Source: Choristoneura fumiferana (Eukaryota; Arthropoda; Insecta; Lepidoptera; Tortricidae). From it: DNA of 64,000 nucleotides. The stretch covers positions 21,969,813 to 22,033,812 of the forward strand of contig NC_133476.1 of the NCBI RefSeq assembly GCF_025370935.1, in the 5' to 3' direction. Shown piece by piece: positions 45,791-58,489 of this stretch (its first letter is position 1; every line of letters starts with the position of its first letter). The notes beneath the pieces are model-generated. The model was given only the letters and a program-made list of their open reading frames with translations, was not told the origin of the DNA and did not search any database. Both the position numbers and the translations under genes were made by a program.

Positions 45791-47110
45791 GTGAGTCCAA
45801 ACATCCACCGGCTGCAACCATTCTACATTTTCCCGGAGTTTTCCCGGCGGATGCCTCAACTATCGGGACGTTGGCACGATTCCGTTGTTACTACATTGGC
45901 GTTTATTGAATGCATTTATTAATTGATCGGAGCATCGACGTGATTTTTAATCGTCTTTTTTTTCAAATAAATATTTAATAGTCGTTTACTTTAGGCAACG
46001 TATTTTTAACTAAACAAACACCCAGATTTGCAATGTAATTAAGTAATTTGCATGAAAGACTGTAGAGCCAATTAAAAACGCGTTTCCAAATAATTGGATA
46101 TGTTTTACAAGGATCCGTATCGTTGCGTCGTCTGCTATTAATTGCGTTCTTTCGATTCCATATTTTTAAACACATGTTAGCAAAGCCGCGTTCGTATGTT
46201 TGCAAATATGATAGGTGTAGGAGGAAGGTGCGGGTATTTATTGTTATAGAGGATAGGATGGTACGTGAGCGGCGTACGGCCGGTGCCGGCGGCCGGGACG
46301 AGGCCGGCCCGGCCTGACGGCCGCTCATAAAACTGACCCTTACACCTTCTGAATAACTGTTGGATGAGTGCACGCTAATTAGGACTTATCACAAACCAGC
46401 CGAACTAAATGACGCACGAGTGCAGCGCTTGCGTGGTCACATATTGCCAACCTAGCTCTTCACGTTTCAAAGATTAGCTATACAAATTCCTATCAAATTT
46501 TTACATAAGCCGAGGGCATAAGTTTTACATAAAGTCTTATATCATCTATACCTATAAAAGCGTAACGTAACCGACTAACTGATAGCCAACACACGGCATA
46601 TACTACTAGAGGAAGAAACTGTATTTGGCACACATTCCTTGAGGATCATAAAGGGACACTAAAGAGAAGAATTTTTAGAAATTCCCATGCGACACAGAAT
46701 TAGCTTAAGAAGATAAGAATACTTCTCTTCGACAAAAGCTAAGCCGCGGGAACAAACCAGTCAATGAATATGCGTTATGGTTCGGGTGCAGACCCCCCGG
46801 ATAATTAGTAATTTGGCAGGCGAGGGTGCGCGGGCGCGTCAAGCATCTCACGTCGATCGCGGCCGTCCTCCTCCTGCTACGAGAATTTTAATTAATGACG
46901 CAACGACCTCTCTTTCAGTTTTTTCGCATAATACCGAAAAACAATGCAATAACTCGTTGTATCATCGTCGCAAAAAATGGATGAGTCACGTCAAGCCAGT
47001 TTTCCTTGGCTTGGTGGCAGCGAGATTTAACTCATTGGCTGATTAAAAAAAGATCTATTTATTCGTTTATTCAAATGTGTCATATTATAGGTCACTACTG
47101 TTGATATTAA

Positions 47111-47409
47111 AGGGCTTATTACACTTGACTAAATTTAGGATCCTAAATGATTTAGAATCCTAATTTAGGAAAGTGTAATCGCGTTTAGTCAAGTACTTTT
47201 TAGGATCCTTACTTGACTAAACGCGATTACACTTACACTAGGTTACTAGGTTAGCTGGAAGAGATCCCTTTTTAGGGATAAGCTCGCCTTTGTTCTCCTC
47301 TCTGTGTATTTTTATTTTTATGTGCAATAAAGAGTTTACATACATACACTTTCCTAAATTAAGATTCTAAATTATTTAGGATCCTAAATTTAGTCAGTGT
47401 AATAAGGCG
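47111..47409. mobile_element. TTAA-flanked palindromic MITE split by a retroelement tail
   Basis: The ends read GGGCTTATTACACT and inverse, with long palindromic arms (TTTAGGATCCTAAAT, CGCGTTTAGTCAAGTA). TTAA stands directly outside both ends (47107-47110 and 47410-47413), as for piggyBac-type sites. The right arm is interrupted at 47235-47345. Confidence 0.8.
47235..47345 (+). repeat. Retroelement 3' tail inserted in the MITE, ACACTT duplication
   Basis: A 111-bp unit (…GCTGGAAGAGATCCCTTTTT…, then AATAAAGAG and a TACA-type tail) breaks the palindrome. ACACTT is repeated on both sides (47229-47234 and 47346-47351), the mark of target-site duplication. It is a strongly 5'-truncated LINE end. 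Confidence 0.75.
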
Positions 47410-47479
47410 TTAAGACCGGTGTGTACGTGCCTGTCTTGCTACTGTCTTAGAAGCAATTTTTTTCATTGGCAATCATTAG

Positions 47480-47618
47480 GTACAGTCAAGTGTAAAAATA
47501 TGAACATATTCAAAGTTTCAAAAATAAGTACCACAGACTCTTATTCCGACGCAATAAGGCTGTAGTAACATATTTTTGAGTGGTTCGAATAGATACTTAT
47601 TTTTGCACTTGACTGTAC
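47480..47618. mobile_element. Palindromic MITE, terminus GTACAGTCAAGTG
   Basis: GTACAGTCAAGTGTAAAAAT pairs with ATTTTTGCACTTGACTGTAC-type text at the right end. The element is 139 bp with partial inner symmetry. Confidence 0.85.
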
Positions 47619-48199
47619 ACAAACACATGAATCCAGAGATTTTAAGAGTTTTTCTTCAAACAATTGAGTTGCGTACCAGAGTGCAACATTTTCACGATTA
47701 AGTAATTTAACACAATGTAGTTTTAGAATTAAATTGTTTTATGGGGCCACTGTGGATAAGCGTAATTGCCCCGCCGGATAAAGGTGACACCTGCCCCTGG
47801 AGATGTGCTGTTACCCCCCTAGAGGTGTATATGTAGGTCACATTGCCCAGGGTCTGCAGAGACAGATAGAGCAGGACGATGTACATCTTTTCTTTTTTTT
47901 TTCCTTTAAGTGCCGACAAACTGCTCTGTAGTTTGGCACAACAAATGTAAATTAAAAATGTAACTTAGCAGAAATAAACTATTCTATCTATCTATCTTAT
48001 ATATTTTTAACAAGATTTGACCTGTGAATTTTAGAAGAAAATGGAGCTGGCAGAAAAACGGCCACAGTAGGTATTAAATTATCTAAATAGTATGCAACCT
48101 CGCTTAAACATCAGCGTATGCTGCACTCGTACTTTACAGACTCGAACCAGTAAAAAAGGGATTAAAAACACATACACATATCCTCGCTTTATAGTACAG

Positions 48200-48580
48200 T
48201 ATCATCATCATCATCATCAGCATGTCAGCCGAAAGACGTCCGCTGCTGGACATAGGCCTCCCCAAGGCTCTCCACTCAGACCGGTCTTGTGCTATCCGCA
48301 TCCACCGCGATCCCGCGATCTTAACCAAGTCGTCGCTCCATCTTGTTGGAGGCCTACTGACAGCTTGTCTCCCGGTCCGCGGACGCCATTCGAGAACCTT
48401 ATGACCCCATCGGCCATCAGTCCTGCGAGCAATGTGCCCCGCCCACTGCCACTTCAGTTTCGCAATTCTTCGAGCTATGTCGGTAACCTTAGTTCTACTG
48501 CGGATATCATAATTTCTAATTCTATCCCGCAAAGAAACCTCCAGCATAGCTCTCTCCATAGCCCTCTCAGTGACTTTGAG
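48200..48580 (-). pseudogene. LINE reverse transcriptase C-terminal remnant, longest open copy
   Basis: An uninterrupted - strand frame reads ERAMERAMLEVSLRDRIRNY, RTKVTDIARRIAKLKWQWAG, HIARRTDGRWGHKVLEWRPR, PPTRWSDDLVKIAGSRWMR and ends in the ATC tail. It is about 120 codons of the LINE C-terminus without palm motifs, so it is 5'-truncated. The good frame suggests it is relatively young. Confidence 0.88.
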
Positions 48581-48812
48581 TTTATAGTACAGTATAATCA
48601 ATTCTGTTTTCGATTATGAATAATCTATTTTTAGGTTTTCCGTTATTTAATTAGCACCTAAGCATGACGATTGAAAAAACTGTTGTGTAAAGTTTATTTT
48701 AAACAGGCATGTAAAACGGATAAGGCCCAAATCGGACTCGTCACTAAGTTCCATACCACCGTAAAATATTCAATGCACATGTTTTTATTTCTTTGACGTT
48801 GAACATAAATAA

Positions 48813-49066
48813 ATAAATATCACGGGACAATTCACACCAATTGACCTAGTCCCAAAGTAAGCTTAGCAAAGTTTGTGTTATGGGTACTAAGCAACGGATA
48901 AATATAATTATATAGATAGGTACATACTTAAATACATATTAAACATCCAAGACCCGAGAACAAACATTCGTATTTATCATACAAATATCTGCCCCGACGC
49001 GGGAATCGAACCCGGGACCTCATGCTTCGTAGTCAGGTTCTCTAACCACTAGGCCATCTGGTCGTC
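48813..49066 (-). repeat. tRNA-derived SINE (family B), near complete
   Basis: Read on -, it starts with a tRNA-like head: A box type TGGCCTAGTGGTTAGAG and B box GGGTTCGATTCCC. A body with GTTTGTTCTCGGGTCTTGG follows. Related copies are at 2690-2890 and 53121-53430. Confidence 0.8.
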
Positions 49067-50129
49067 TAAAGTTTTCACTATTTATATTTATGCTCGTATC
49101 CATGTGACATTTCTATTATTAAATATTCTGTGAAATATTTCTGTGAAAATTGCGGTCATAGATAACTAGTTAGTCAGGCAAACAGACGATAACGCGGTCC
49201 GCGTAATTAGGGTTAAAGTTTATAAAATGAACTACAACCTCACTCAACGCTTTTCACTCATCCTAAAATGTGCCCATTTTTTCTTGATCCTAGTAGATAC
49301 CTACCACTAAATGCAGTTGCATGAAAACGCAATAAAGAAGTCTATGTGTGTGTGTGTGCGTAATGTAATTATTGTAACAGATATCGTATTAAAAAATATA
49401 CTTTTAACTATAAAAATGTTTGGTTAGGCCATCAGATAAAGTCTAGACTAATATCTATGCTTGCAAGAATTGGCAGTTTTGACGCAATTTTTTTGCTTAT
49501 CCGTAAAATGCACTAAAGTAATGAAATGTTATGTTGGAACTCAACGTTGAAGGAGTGTGTGATTATGATTACTAGGCACTCAATTTGAACATTAATTGCG
49601 CTGTAAATTGTTGTTCATGTGATTATTGCACAATGTGTACGAAGTTACAGTACAGTTTAATTAGTTACACGTTCACGTCGATGGGCATTTTGTGCAGAAT
49701 GATTAAGTAATGACAGTTATTTAGATCGAGCACAACAATAACGATGGTTATAATAGTTTAATAATGTCAAACATCAAATAGTTCAAGTTGAGCCAGTTCC
49801 CTAAGGCTGTGGTCACGCCGGCCGCGATTACCTGACCGGACACTCGTGCTTTGGCAAAGCCAATTGTAAATTAATTGATTGATCAACACGTTGTTTCGGA
49901 CTATCTACTCATTGATCAATCATTTTAGCTGGACGGTGGTTTTTGATGGTAGAAACATTATAGACTTCCACTGAACGTATTACAGTTAATAATGTTCAGA
50001 CTTACTTTCTTAACTAATAAGGGACCCCATACACCCCTCTATTTTTTTAAACCTATGTGTTTTTAATTTTCTTTGATCGCTAGCTTTCATGTTCAAGATA
50101 ATTGTAAAAAAATACTTTCTGTCAAGTTT

Positions 50130-50230
50130 CTTGCGGTGCGGTGCATTCTTCTTGGCAATGAGGGTCTTCCCAAAAGTAGTTGCGTCTTTTTCTATTTGAT
50201 TTGTCTTCTTTCACAATTACCTTCACAAAG
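50130..50230 (+). repeat. Fragment of the LINE tail seen at 20662-20785
   Basis: GCATTCTTCTTGGCAATGAG and GGTCTTCCCAAAAGTAGTTG match the start of the unit at 20668. The rest diverges, and its GAATTT tail is absent. Confidence 0.5.
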
Positions 50231-52054
50231 TCAGTTGAAAATGCGTGTTCTAAAACAATTAAAGCTCTACAGCATTCAGCTGTGTACAGCGACTCGCTAT
50301 TTGTCGGCACACAACTTACGTTTGGACGGCGGAGCCACTCAGCATTGCGCTGTCATTGTATGCAGATCAGCGGTAATGACACAAACAGGTTCTTTGCCAT
50401 ACCCCAGCAGCACGCGACGCCATGCCCACTGGCGTGCGCTCCCTACCCTACGACACGACGAACTAGTTACATTCGATTTGGGGTGGGTGACAAGGACGGT
50501 AAAAGTTACTAGACAGCTTGACTGATCATCTGATCTACCTATCTAGCACGGACGAATTTGCACTACTCACTCGTTATTTTGTGTTGCTTCGATGTGCCAA
50601 GCGTTTTAAATGCATTACTGTGATTGAGCTGACGTTAGACTAAGTTAGAAAAAATTGATCTGAAGCGTGAAATAAGTTTTTGTTAAAAAACAACCGTGAT
50701 GACTTAGTGCTTTGACTTATGGCCTCTCAAACAGGATCGTGATTTCAAAACCAAGCTAGCATCTGAGTTTACGTAAATTTTTAATTTGAACTCTGGCTGA
50801 ACTGGTATATTGTTATCACATTATAATTAATTTATGCGCGTTAAGAAACAGCCGTGATTTTAACGAGGGCCTGATAATAATTATATGTCTTGAAATAACG
50901 TCCGCGTCTTGTGAAATACTTATTACGGTGCTCGTTCATAGTTCAACAATAACGACTCTATCAGCGGCCAATAATAGTTTTCCCTCGGAATATACACACT
51001 ATTACACACCGAAAATTTATCGGATCTTTAAAAAAACCAGTCAAGTACGAGTCGGAGGCGTTCACCGAGGATTCTGTATAAATTTGTATGTCAAAATATA
51101 CGCTATAAACGGCCGTGTATATATAAAAATGTAGTGTTAGTAGAGCCCCTTGCTTCTAAAAAAATCTACGTAACTTCAGTGTGAAGTCATAATATCCTGT
51201 TTGGTTACTATTTGTTGATGTAGCGGCAATAGATACTTCAAATGTAATCAATTTATTTCATAAAACCAGATTCCGGATTAGTTAAATATAATTACAAGCA
51301 TTAATAATTATGATTAGTTACGCACACACAAAAAATAACAATACTAACAGAGCTACAAGAAACTACTGTTTCCTACCAATCTATCTACCAATGCCATTTT
51401 TATTTTGCGTGATATATATTATATACATAAATATTTAAAATTATTCAAAAATCTACATTAATCTACCAATAAAAGCTAAAACTTCACAAATGCATTTTAA
51501 TTGCCTACTCACTCATCTTATTACGCACCATTTGTAACGCTATTAAGTATATTATCTATTCTTTCTACAGAATCATAGTTCACAAAAATAGCATTTGCCA
51601 TATTAAAAATAAAGTGCACGTATGCAAAACTTCCATAAAACGTATTATGCAATTAAATAGTAAAATACTTGGGCAGCGGCGCACGCGCCGCGACTTGCGC
51701 AATGCGCCGCTAATTTCAAGCTGACCATTCCGAATTCACTTGATCACTGCTCGATTTACGTACAATATACATAATACGTACCTTTTTTTCAATAGAAAAA
51801 TGTGTAAAACTAGCTACCGCTCCCGGCTTGTGACGGCTGTACTCACGAAGAAACGAGCAAGCAGCTTTGGTCTCATTCACTCACATTTTGTATGGCGATT
51901 TTTTAACTCAATTATTTCATTTCTGTAATTAAGTATATACAAATCTTGTTTTAACATTTAATTCCATACAAATCTTGTTTTGATAATCACAAACAAACAC
52001 AATAAAAAATATTAGCCAAATATGTGCAGTTGTTGTGAAGTGATTGATGTTGAT

Positions 52055-52177
52055 GTACAGTCACGATCTTTAATTTGGGACCCACTTAAGATCGAATATC
52101 TGTCATTTTGTATGACAAAGGACAATTCAAAGGACTTTTTCACGAAATGGGTCCCAAATTAACGATCGTGACCGTAC
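52055..52177. mobile_element. Palindromic MITE, terminus GTACAGTCACGATC
   Basis: GTACAGTCACGATCTTTAAT...GGGACCCA is answered by TGGGTCCCAAATTAACGATC then GTGACCGTAC. It is 123 bp. Confidence 0.85.
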
Positions 52178-52253
52178 TTATACAAGGCGAAGTTTTAACT
52201 GATAAATAACCTGAAAATAGTTCGTTCAAAATCAAGTAGAAAAAATATAGTCA

Positions 52254-52308
52254 TCATCATCATCATCATCCCAGCCTATATACATCCCACTGCTGGGCAC
52301 ATGCCTGC
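52254..52308 (-). repeat. SINE family A, 3' fragment
   Basis: An ATC repeat followed by CCCAGCCTATATACATCCCA and CTGCTGGGCACATGCC. Only about 55 bp are left. Confidence 0.75.
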
Positions 52309-52799
52309 TGAACAAGATTCTTTCAAGTACAAATTACGAGTGTAGAGTTAGAAATTATGTAGAACTGCTGACTTACCAAAGCATACATAAGAATATTTTT
52401 AAAATACTTAATTCATTAAGATATTTAAAAATAAATGCAATTAACTAAAAATAAAAAAAGACTGTTGGGGTGTGGGAGGTTACATTATATTAATTAATTG
52501 GGCAATTAACTTTTATTTACATAGATACAGTTTGGATCGAAGTTCAGGATGTGCGAGGAATATGTTTTTCATTAACCAATAGAAACTCTTCATTTATCTA
52601 ACCTCGCTCCGCTCAGCTGTTTCCACCAGAGATATGCTGTGCGAGGATGTGTAAATGAAGCGTTTCTATTAGTTAATGAAAGACATATTCCTAGCAACAC
52701 ATTCTCGCAAAAGCTGCTTTAAGAGTGTATGTTGCATCACGTACCTACGACCGTTACACATATCACGTTATTCCCAAAAATCTACTATTTCTACAATTA

Positions 52800-52937
52800 G
52801 CGTTCACCACTGAGTGCAAAGTAGCGGAACAATTGTTTACTCTTTCGCATTGACACATTGGCAATCTTACATGGCGTTAAGTACGTGTAAAACGACAAAG
52901 TATGACAGTGTTCAGCTACTTTTGATGCTGACTGTAC
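52800..52937 (-). mobile_element. MITE with GTACAGTCAGCATC terminus
   Basis: Its reverse complement matches 4454-4560 from the terminus on, and continues about 35 bp further (CAATTGTTCCGCTACTTTG). The far end is not clearly palindromic, so its limit is uncertain. Confidence 0.65.
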
Positions 52938-53032
52938 ATACAATCTTAGACAACACTCATATTGCTTGAAGAAAGTGCGTGTTACGCAGGGGAACGTTAA
53001 ATATGCTTAAATTATGCGTGATCTTGTTACGG

Positions 53033-53581
53033 GGGCGTTTTTCCATTAGCCGGCCTGGCACGGCACCGGCGCCGGGGCTTCGTTTTTCCACTGCACCGGT
53101 GTCGATGCCGGTTTTTTTTAATATCACGGGACAATTCACACCAATTTACCCAGTCCCAAAGTAAGCTTAGCAAAGCTTGTGTTATGGGTACTAAGCAACG
53201 GACAAACACAATTATTCAACTGACTACGATTCCCGTGTCGAGGCAGATATTTGTATGAAAAATACGAATGTTTGCTCTCGGGTCTTGGGTGTTTAATATG
53301 TATTTAAGTATTTATTAATTATAATAAAAGTCTATTACAGATACACCCAATACATATTAAACACCCAAGACCCGAGAGCAAACATTCGTATTTTTCATAC
53401 AAATATCTGAACCTCAAGCTTCGTAGTCACGTCTGGTTTACACACGCACACTCACACACGGCTACAATTCATAAACAACATGCAGTTTTTCCGGGCTGGC
53501 ACCGAGTGGGAAAGCTTGCTTCCCTGGAAGCGGCGACGGCGCCGGCGGGGCTCACGCCGGGCCGGCTAACGGAAAACGCCC
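53033..53581. mobile_element. GC-rich MITE (GGGCGTTTT ends) filled with SINE family B pieces
   Basis: GGGCGTTTTTCCATTAGCCG on the left is answered by CGGCTAACGGAAAACGCCC on the right, with GCCGGC-rich arms. Between them lie three SINE family B segments in alternating orientation, including a perfect hairpin (53244-53409). Confidence 0.75.
53244..53409. repeat. Perfect 60-bp inverted repeat with 46-nt loop
   Basis: Arms 53244-53303 and 53350-53409 are exact reverse complements over 60 bases. Both are SINE family B body sequence. The flanking DNA continues the composite with a further direct piece at 53121-53215. Confidence 0.9.
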
Positions 53582-54249
53582 AATCTGAGTTGTATTCGCG
53601 AGTTCACGGCCCCGCTACGAAGCCTACGCCGTAGCACGCGCCGAGCAATGCAATCGCGAGATTCTTCTCATATTGATATCATGTCCACTTGACCGTGTAT
53701 TAACGAATGTGGATGTCCTCGTTCTAAAGTATATCAGTGGCAACCGTTATGTAAAGAAATAAACACGGTTATAAACAATTGTAATTGCAGGTGCGCGTTA
53801 AATACTTACTCAACCGTCTGTGAGGAGGATGTCGACACGCGGGTTACGCGGAGATGATCGCTGCCTGTAAAATTTTCACAACGCGCGAAAGCTTTACGGC
53901 TGGATGGCTGGAGCCATCGATTCCGGTCGATTCCGGTGGTTTGCTGTGCGACATTGAATTACTACTTAAGTATTTCTGAAACTGTGCTATAATAATGATA
54001 ATAGGGCTTCATGAAGTCTTTAGCCCCATTAATGTCTTTCAAATGATCGGTCCCCTACCCATGGGCCCCTGATCAGAAATCCGTACCATTAATAATAATA
54101 AATCATTTGATTCCACTAGCCACTAGAGCTCATAGAATTTATGTTAGTAACCAAAAAAAAACTTAAGATTATTGCTAGTAAATAGAAGAAAGAATGTCAA
54201 CAATAATGTTGAATTTATAAATTTATAGTGAAAAATAATATACTACAAT

Positions 54250-54360
54250 ACAATAAAATACAAATATTCTTTATTGATCACCAAAAGCAGTACAGTGATA
54301 TTACAAAAATTAAATACAGGTAGACAATAGCATGAATAGGTTAGGAGTGCTGTTCACTGT
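54250..54360 (-). repeat. LINE-like 3' end
   Basis: The (ACAATA)n and AAATACAAATATTCTTTATT start, then ATCACCAAAAGCAGTACAGTG, look like an inverted polyadenylated 3' end. The class is unknown. Confidence 0.4.
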
Positions 54361-56569
54361 TATATAGCATAAGTAAAGATTCCTCGCTTACTTTTTCTGA
54401 TTCATCTGAGTTTGGTTTATTTAAAATATATTAGAACAAAGTACATAATTGAAATTCTACTCGTATGAAGGTAGCGCTTAGGCTAGGAAATGACATATGT
54501 GTACAAATAACAAGTGTGGAATTTCCAGTTAGCTCATAAGGGACCTTGGTTGCTCATCGGTAGTTTATTAAAAAAATAGTACATATACAGGTGTATGATG
54601 GCGCAGAATGTTGATGAGCGGGTTAGTCAGCCGGCCCCGTTGCGCCCTGCGTCCCGCGCCCGCGGCGCTGCGCCCGCGCACCTCCCGAATCGCAATTACC
54701 CTGCGCTAGGCTTTACATAATAATTTTATGATCCCTCTTTATGTAATCACCTTATATGGTATTTCAAGGCAGTAAGCATATTCAAAATAATGAGCATAAA
54801 AATATGCGAGAATTTAATCTTTGGTAAAATGTTGACTTTAATGTATGTTTGCTATTTTACGAAGGCTAAATATATGTATGATCGAGGTGAGCCTCACTTA
54901 CAGCTGCGGGTCAAACGTGTACAAATAAGAATTCGACACAGTTCGTTCACTTCGGATACCGCTGTTTTGCTGCTGCCAAAGTATTATTTGAAAGTTAGGT
55001 ACCGTAACGCGACGTTTGGATCTAGAGTTGTGATGGTTGTTTCCTCTGCATGATCGAGCAGCGAACTCGTGACCCGCGAGCAGTGGGTCACTGAGAGCAT
55101 CCGGCCTTTGTCCGCCACGCGCCGTCGGTCACTAAAATCTGGAGTGACTGTCGGTGGGGGAGAAAGTACCGCGGGTCTGGCGCGCGGCGGTTGCCTCACT
55201 GATCGAATGCCTAGATTACCAGCTCTTTGTAATACTGAAATATGTGCTATCTCGTTGCGAAATAAGGCAGTGGCCTGATTATTCGATGCTCTTTGTTTAT
55301 ATTTAGGTTTACATGTTTGTTTTTATTCAATTTGACTGGGTTTTGTGTTTGATTCAATCAGACTGTGGCAGAGCCGAAATAGCGAGTATGTTTTTAACCG
55401 TCATTATCATTATGTATGTGTGTCCAGTTTTATTCTCAGCTAAGTGTACAGAGGCTTGATAAAATATGTAATTGAGGTAGGTATATCATTTCATTTCGCA
55501 TTACGATTGTAACAGGGTATTTTTTCGCAGTTTCGTGTTTTTTAAACTACAGGTTATAACTAACCTTTTTTGGTTAGCTTAGATAAAGTTTGAGAATAAG
55601 AATCAGGCGAATGAGTAAGTAACTTTTGATAGTTAAGAAATAATCACGTTTCTATAAGGGATTAAGTTCCACATGGCTACAGTACGTACAGTTTCTAACG
55701 TATTTCGCTGAGCCCCGGGTGGGGTCACTTTCCACGGAATAGATTGGAACATCGCCGGTATGTGGCGACACGCGCCGCCGGACGCCGGACGCCTCGACCC
55801 ATACTAATTCACGGATATCGATGTGCTATCAGTTGTTAATTAATACGTTTACCCGATATAACTCGACACACACAAACACAAATAGTGTCTTGTGAGTAGG
55901 TTAATCTTTGTGCATATATCATCATTTACGTAGAATGAAAAGTGCAGAATTTTAACACAATGCTTGAGACTATCGTGGTAATTACCAATTTTATGATTTA
56001 AATTCGGGATTTGTTCGCGCCGTCGTCTCGTGATCATGGCGCATGCAACTGTGCCGAAATATCGAGCTTCTCTCAAATAAAGGTACGCAGAATTTTAAGA
56101 GCGTTTATACCTGCTGAACTGGCAACGTTGCATTTTTGTTAGTTTTTCTCGATTATTCCATAGAAATTGAATGAAAATTAAAAATGTTGTCTGATAGAAC
56201 AGTTCTTAACCTTCGTTTAACACTAGGCAATCAGGTGTAAACAGCCACAAACAAAGAAGTTTCTACATATTTTTTAATAATTTTTATTTTATATAAAACT
56301 AAAAATCAATCGAATCAATCAAAATAAATCAATAAGACTAAAAATTTATGATTATATAGTAATGCATAAAAGGTACCATAGTAACTGAACAATTGTTTCC
56401 ACTGTTGCAATAGCAATGAAATATCATTTCCTCGCCGTTGAAGTGAAAGGCAGAGTGTAAAACTCGAGCATTAAACCCTTTTTCCCCTCGACGTGTCTAT
56501 CCACCCTCGCCGTACACGGCTCAGGTAAAATGGCTCGTTTTATGCTCTGGTTGTACAATCTACTTATTA

Positions 56570-56760
56570 GCGTTTTTTTTTATTCCACTGGATGGCAAAA
56601 GGGCAAGTTGGTCTCCTCTGATGGTAAGAGATCACCACCGCCCATAGACACCTGCAAAACCAGAGGGATTGCAAATTCAAGTGCCACTAATTTCACCGGC
56701 TGTCTTACTCTCCACGCCGAAACACAACAGTGCAACAGTGCTGCTGCTTAAGAGCTAACA
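56570..56760 (-). repeat. Retroelement 3' end, same family as 12105-12300
   Basis: An oligo-T run, then CCACTGGATGGCAAAAGGGC, AAGTTGGTCTCCTCTGATGG, CACCGCCCATAGACACC and CTCCACGCCGAAACACAAC. These are the reverse complement of the 12-kb copy, in the same order. Confidence 0.75.
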
Positions 56761-58489
56761 AGCACGCTAGCAAAAACTTTCCTATTTATAACATTAGTAG
56801 GATGTGAGCTTTTGAAACTGTAGCTTGTCCGTACCTACTACTGCTAGTACCGAGATACCGAGAAGCAAGTAGAGTAGCGAGGATCGGCGCAACGACCGAT
56901 CTTATGACACGCCACCCGATGCTAACGACTTAATCGCCCGCACGCCGCCGCAAACATCGCGACTTAAGCCTGACACTAACATGTCCTGCCGACTAATTTG
57001 CCCACTAATGCATACCTACAACTACATATTGTAAGTAGAAGATTTGTCTTGAGTAAATACCTTATTTTAGCAAGAAACCTGCGCGTGTTTTGTACGACTC
57101 TCTTTGTGTTCATGTTGTTGAAGTTATGACTCATCAAAGTAGAACACTATTATAATCGTTAAAGCGAAGTAAAAATTCACATAATGCTCGGCCTAGAAAG
57201 CCGTCCTTCCGTAAGACAGCCGCGGGGAGGCCGGGCGCCGCCGGAAGGCAGCAATGTTAGAGAAAACCTCCATCTAGACCTTTTTGCTCAGTCTAAAAGA
57301 CTGCTGGTACCATCGAAGCTTAATTACACTTCGGTTATTAGTCTTTCGGATTCCACAGTTTATTTTTCATAATGATTGTCAATTATTGATAAATTCAATG
57401 TGTAATCCTGTTTTTGTTTATTTGGACAAATCAAACTAAGACAGCATTACAGGACTTTTGTTATCTAGGGATGGAGCGTGAGTTTGCAAGATCTTGAGCT
57501 ATTAATACTTTGTGGCCTATTTATTAATCACCTAGTTGCGATTTTGTCAAAAACCGTCTTCAATGATAATGTAGGTCTCCAACGGGTCTTTATATTCACG
57601 GGACCGCGGGCTCCAGCCCAAAGAGCTCTTATGCAGGCATAACCTTCCGTTCCGCCTTGGATAACAACTCAGCGGCCACGATTCCCAGAAGCGGGCGTCC
57701 GTTACACTGACTCACGCACCCGCACTTTGCGGCACACTTTTACTCATCGCAGCATCACTCTCCATTGAGACACTCTCCCTATTCATATATTTGCAGAAGG
57801 CGTGCATATTTCAAACGTAAACCTTGTCACGAATGTTAATTACATTTCGTAAACTTTTTTGCATTTAAAAGCGTCTTTCCTTTGAGGTTAAATGATCCAT
57901 GGAGAGTTCAGGTCAAGTTAAACACGCCAAGCCGGCACCACACCTGCGCAAACGGCCCTATCATCAAAAACAACTCTAAATGTATTTTAATCAAGATGTT
58001 CGACACGGTGATCGATGAAAGAAGTATGCGCCGCATTCAACCGATGACATTAACTCATCTGAAGATAATCGCATGCCGTTTTCTGTTTGCTAAGTATTAT
58101 GCTATAAAGTACGTTAATGCAGCTCATTGTTAACTTCAATATGACTCATTATTCCTATCTTCGAATGAACAACATAATCGCGCCGGCTACACCCTCGTGC
58201 CAGTAGCGAATGCCAGGAGTGCCTGCCATAACTTATTCAGGCAATCTCCATCTACATAAAAGAGTCGCGCAATGAGCTTATACAATTTTCATACCCAATA
58301 ATGAAAGTACGGGTATGCAAAGGACTTTCCATATTTACAAGTGTGATTGAGGTGTGAGTGCCCAATGTATAGGCACTTTGATAAAATTGCGAGAGTATAA
58401 AACAAATTGAGAGCATCAAACTCTATTAACCATCCATACTAACATTTATTGTAAGTACTTTAAATATGAAAGTGAATCTTTCTGTTTTT

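Noticed and set aside
48134..48601. 155-codon - strand frame as a host gene
   Set aside because: It is the C-terminus of a LINE polyprotein with an ATC tail, repeated at 27.8 and 40.7 kb.
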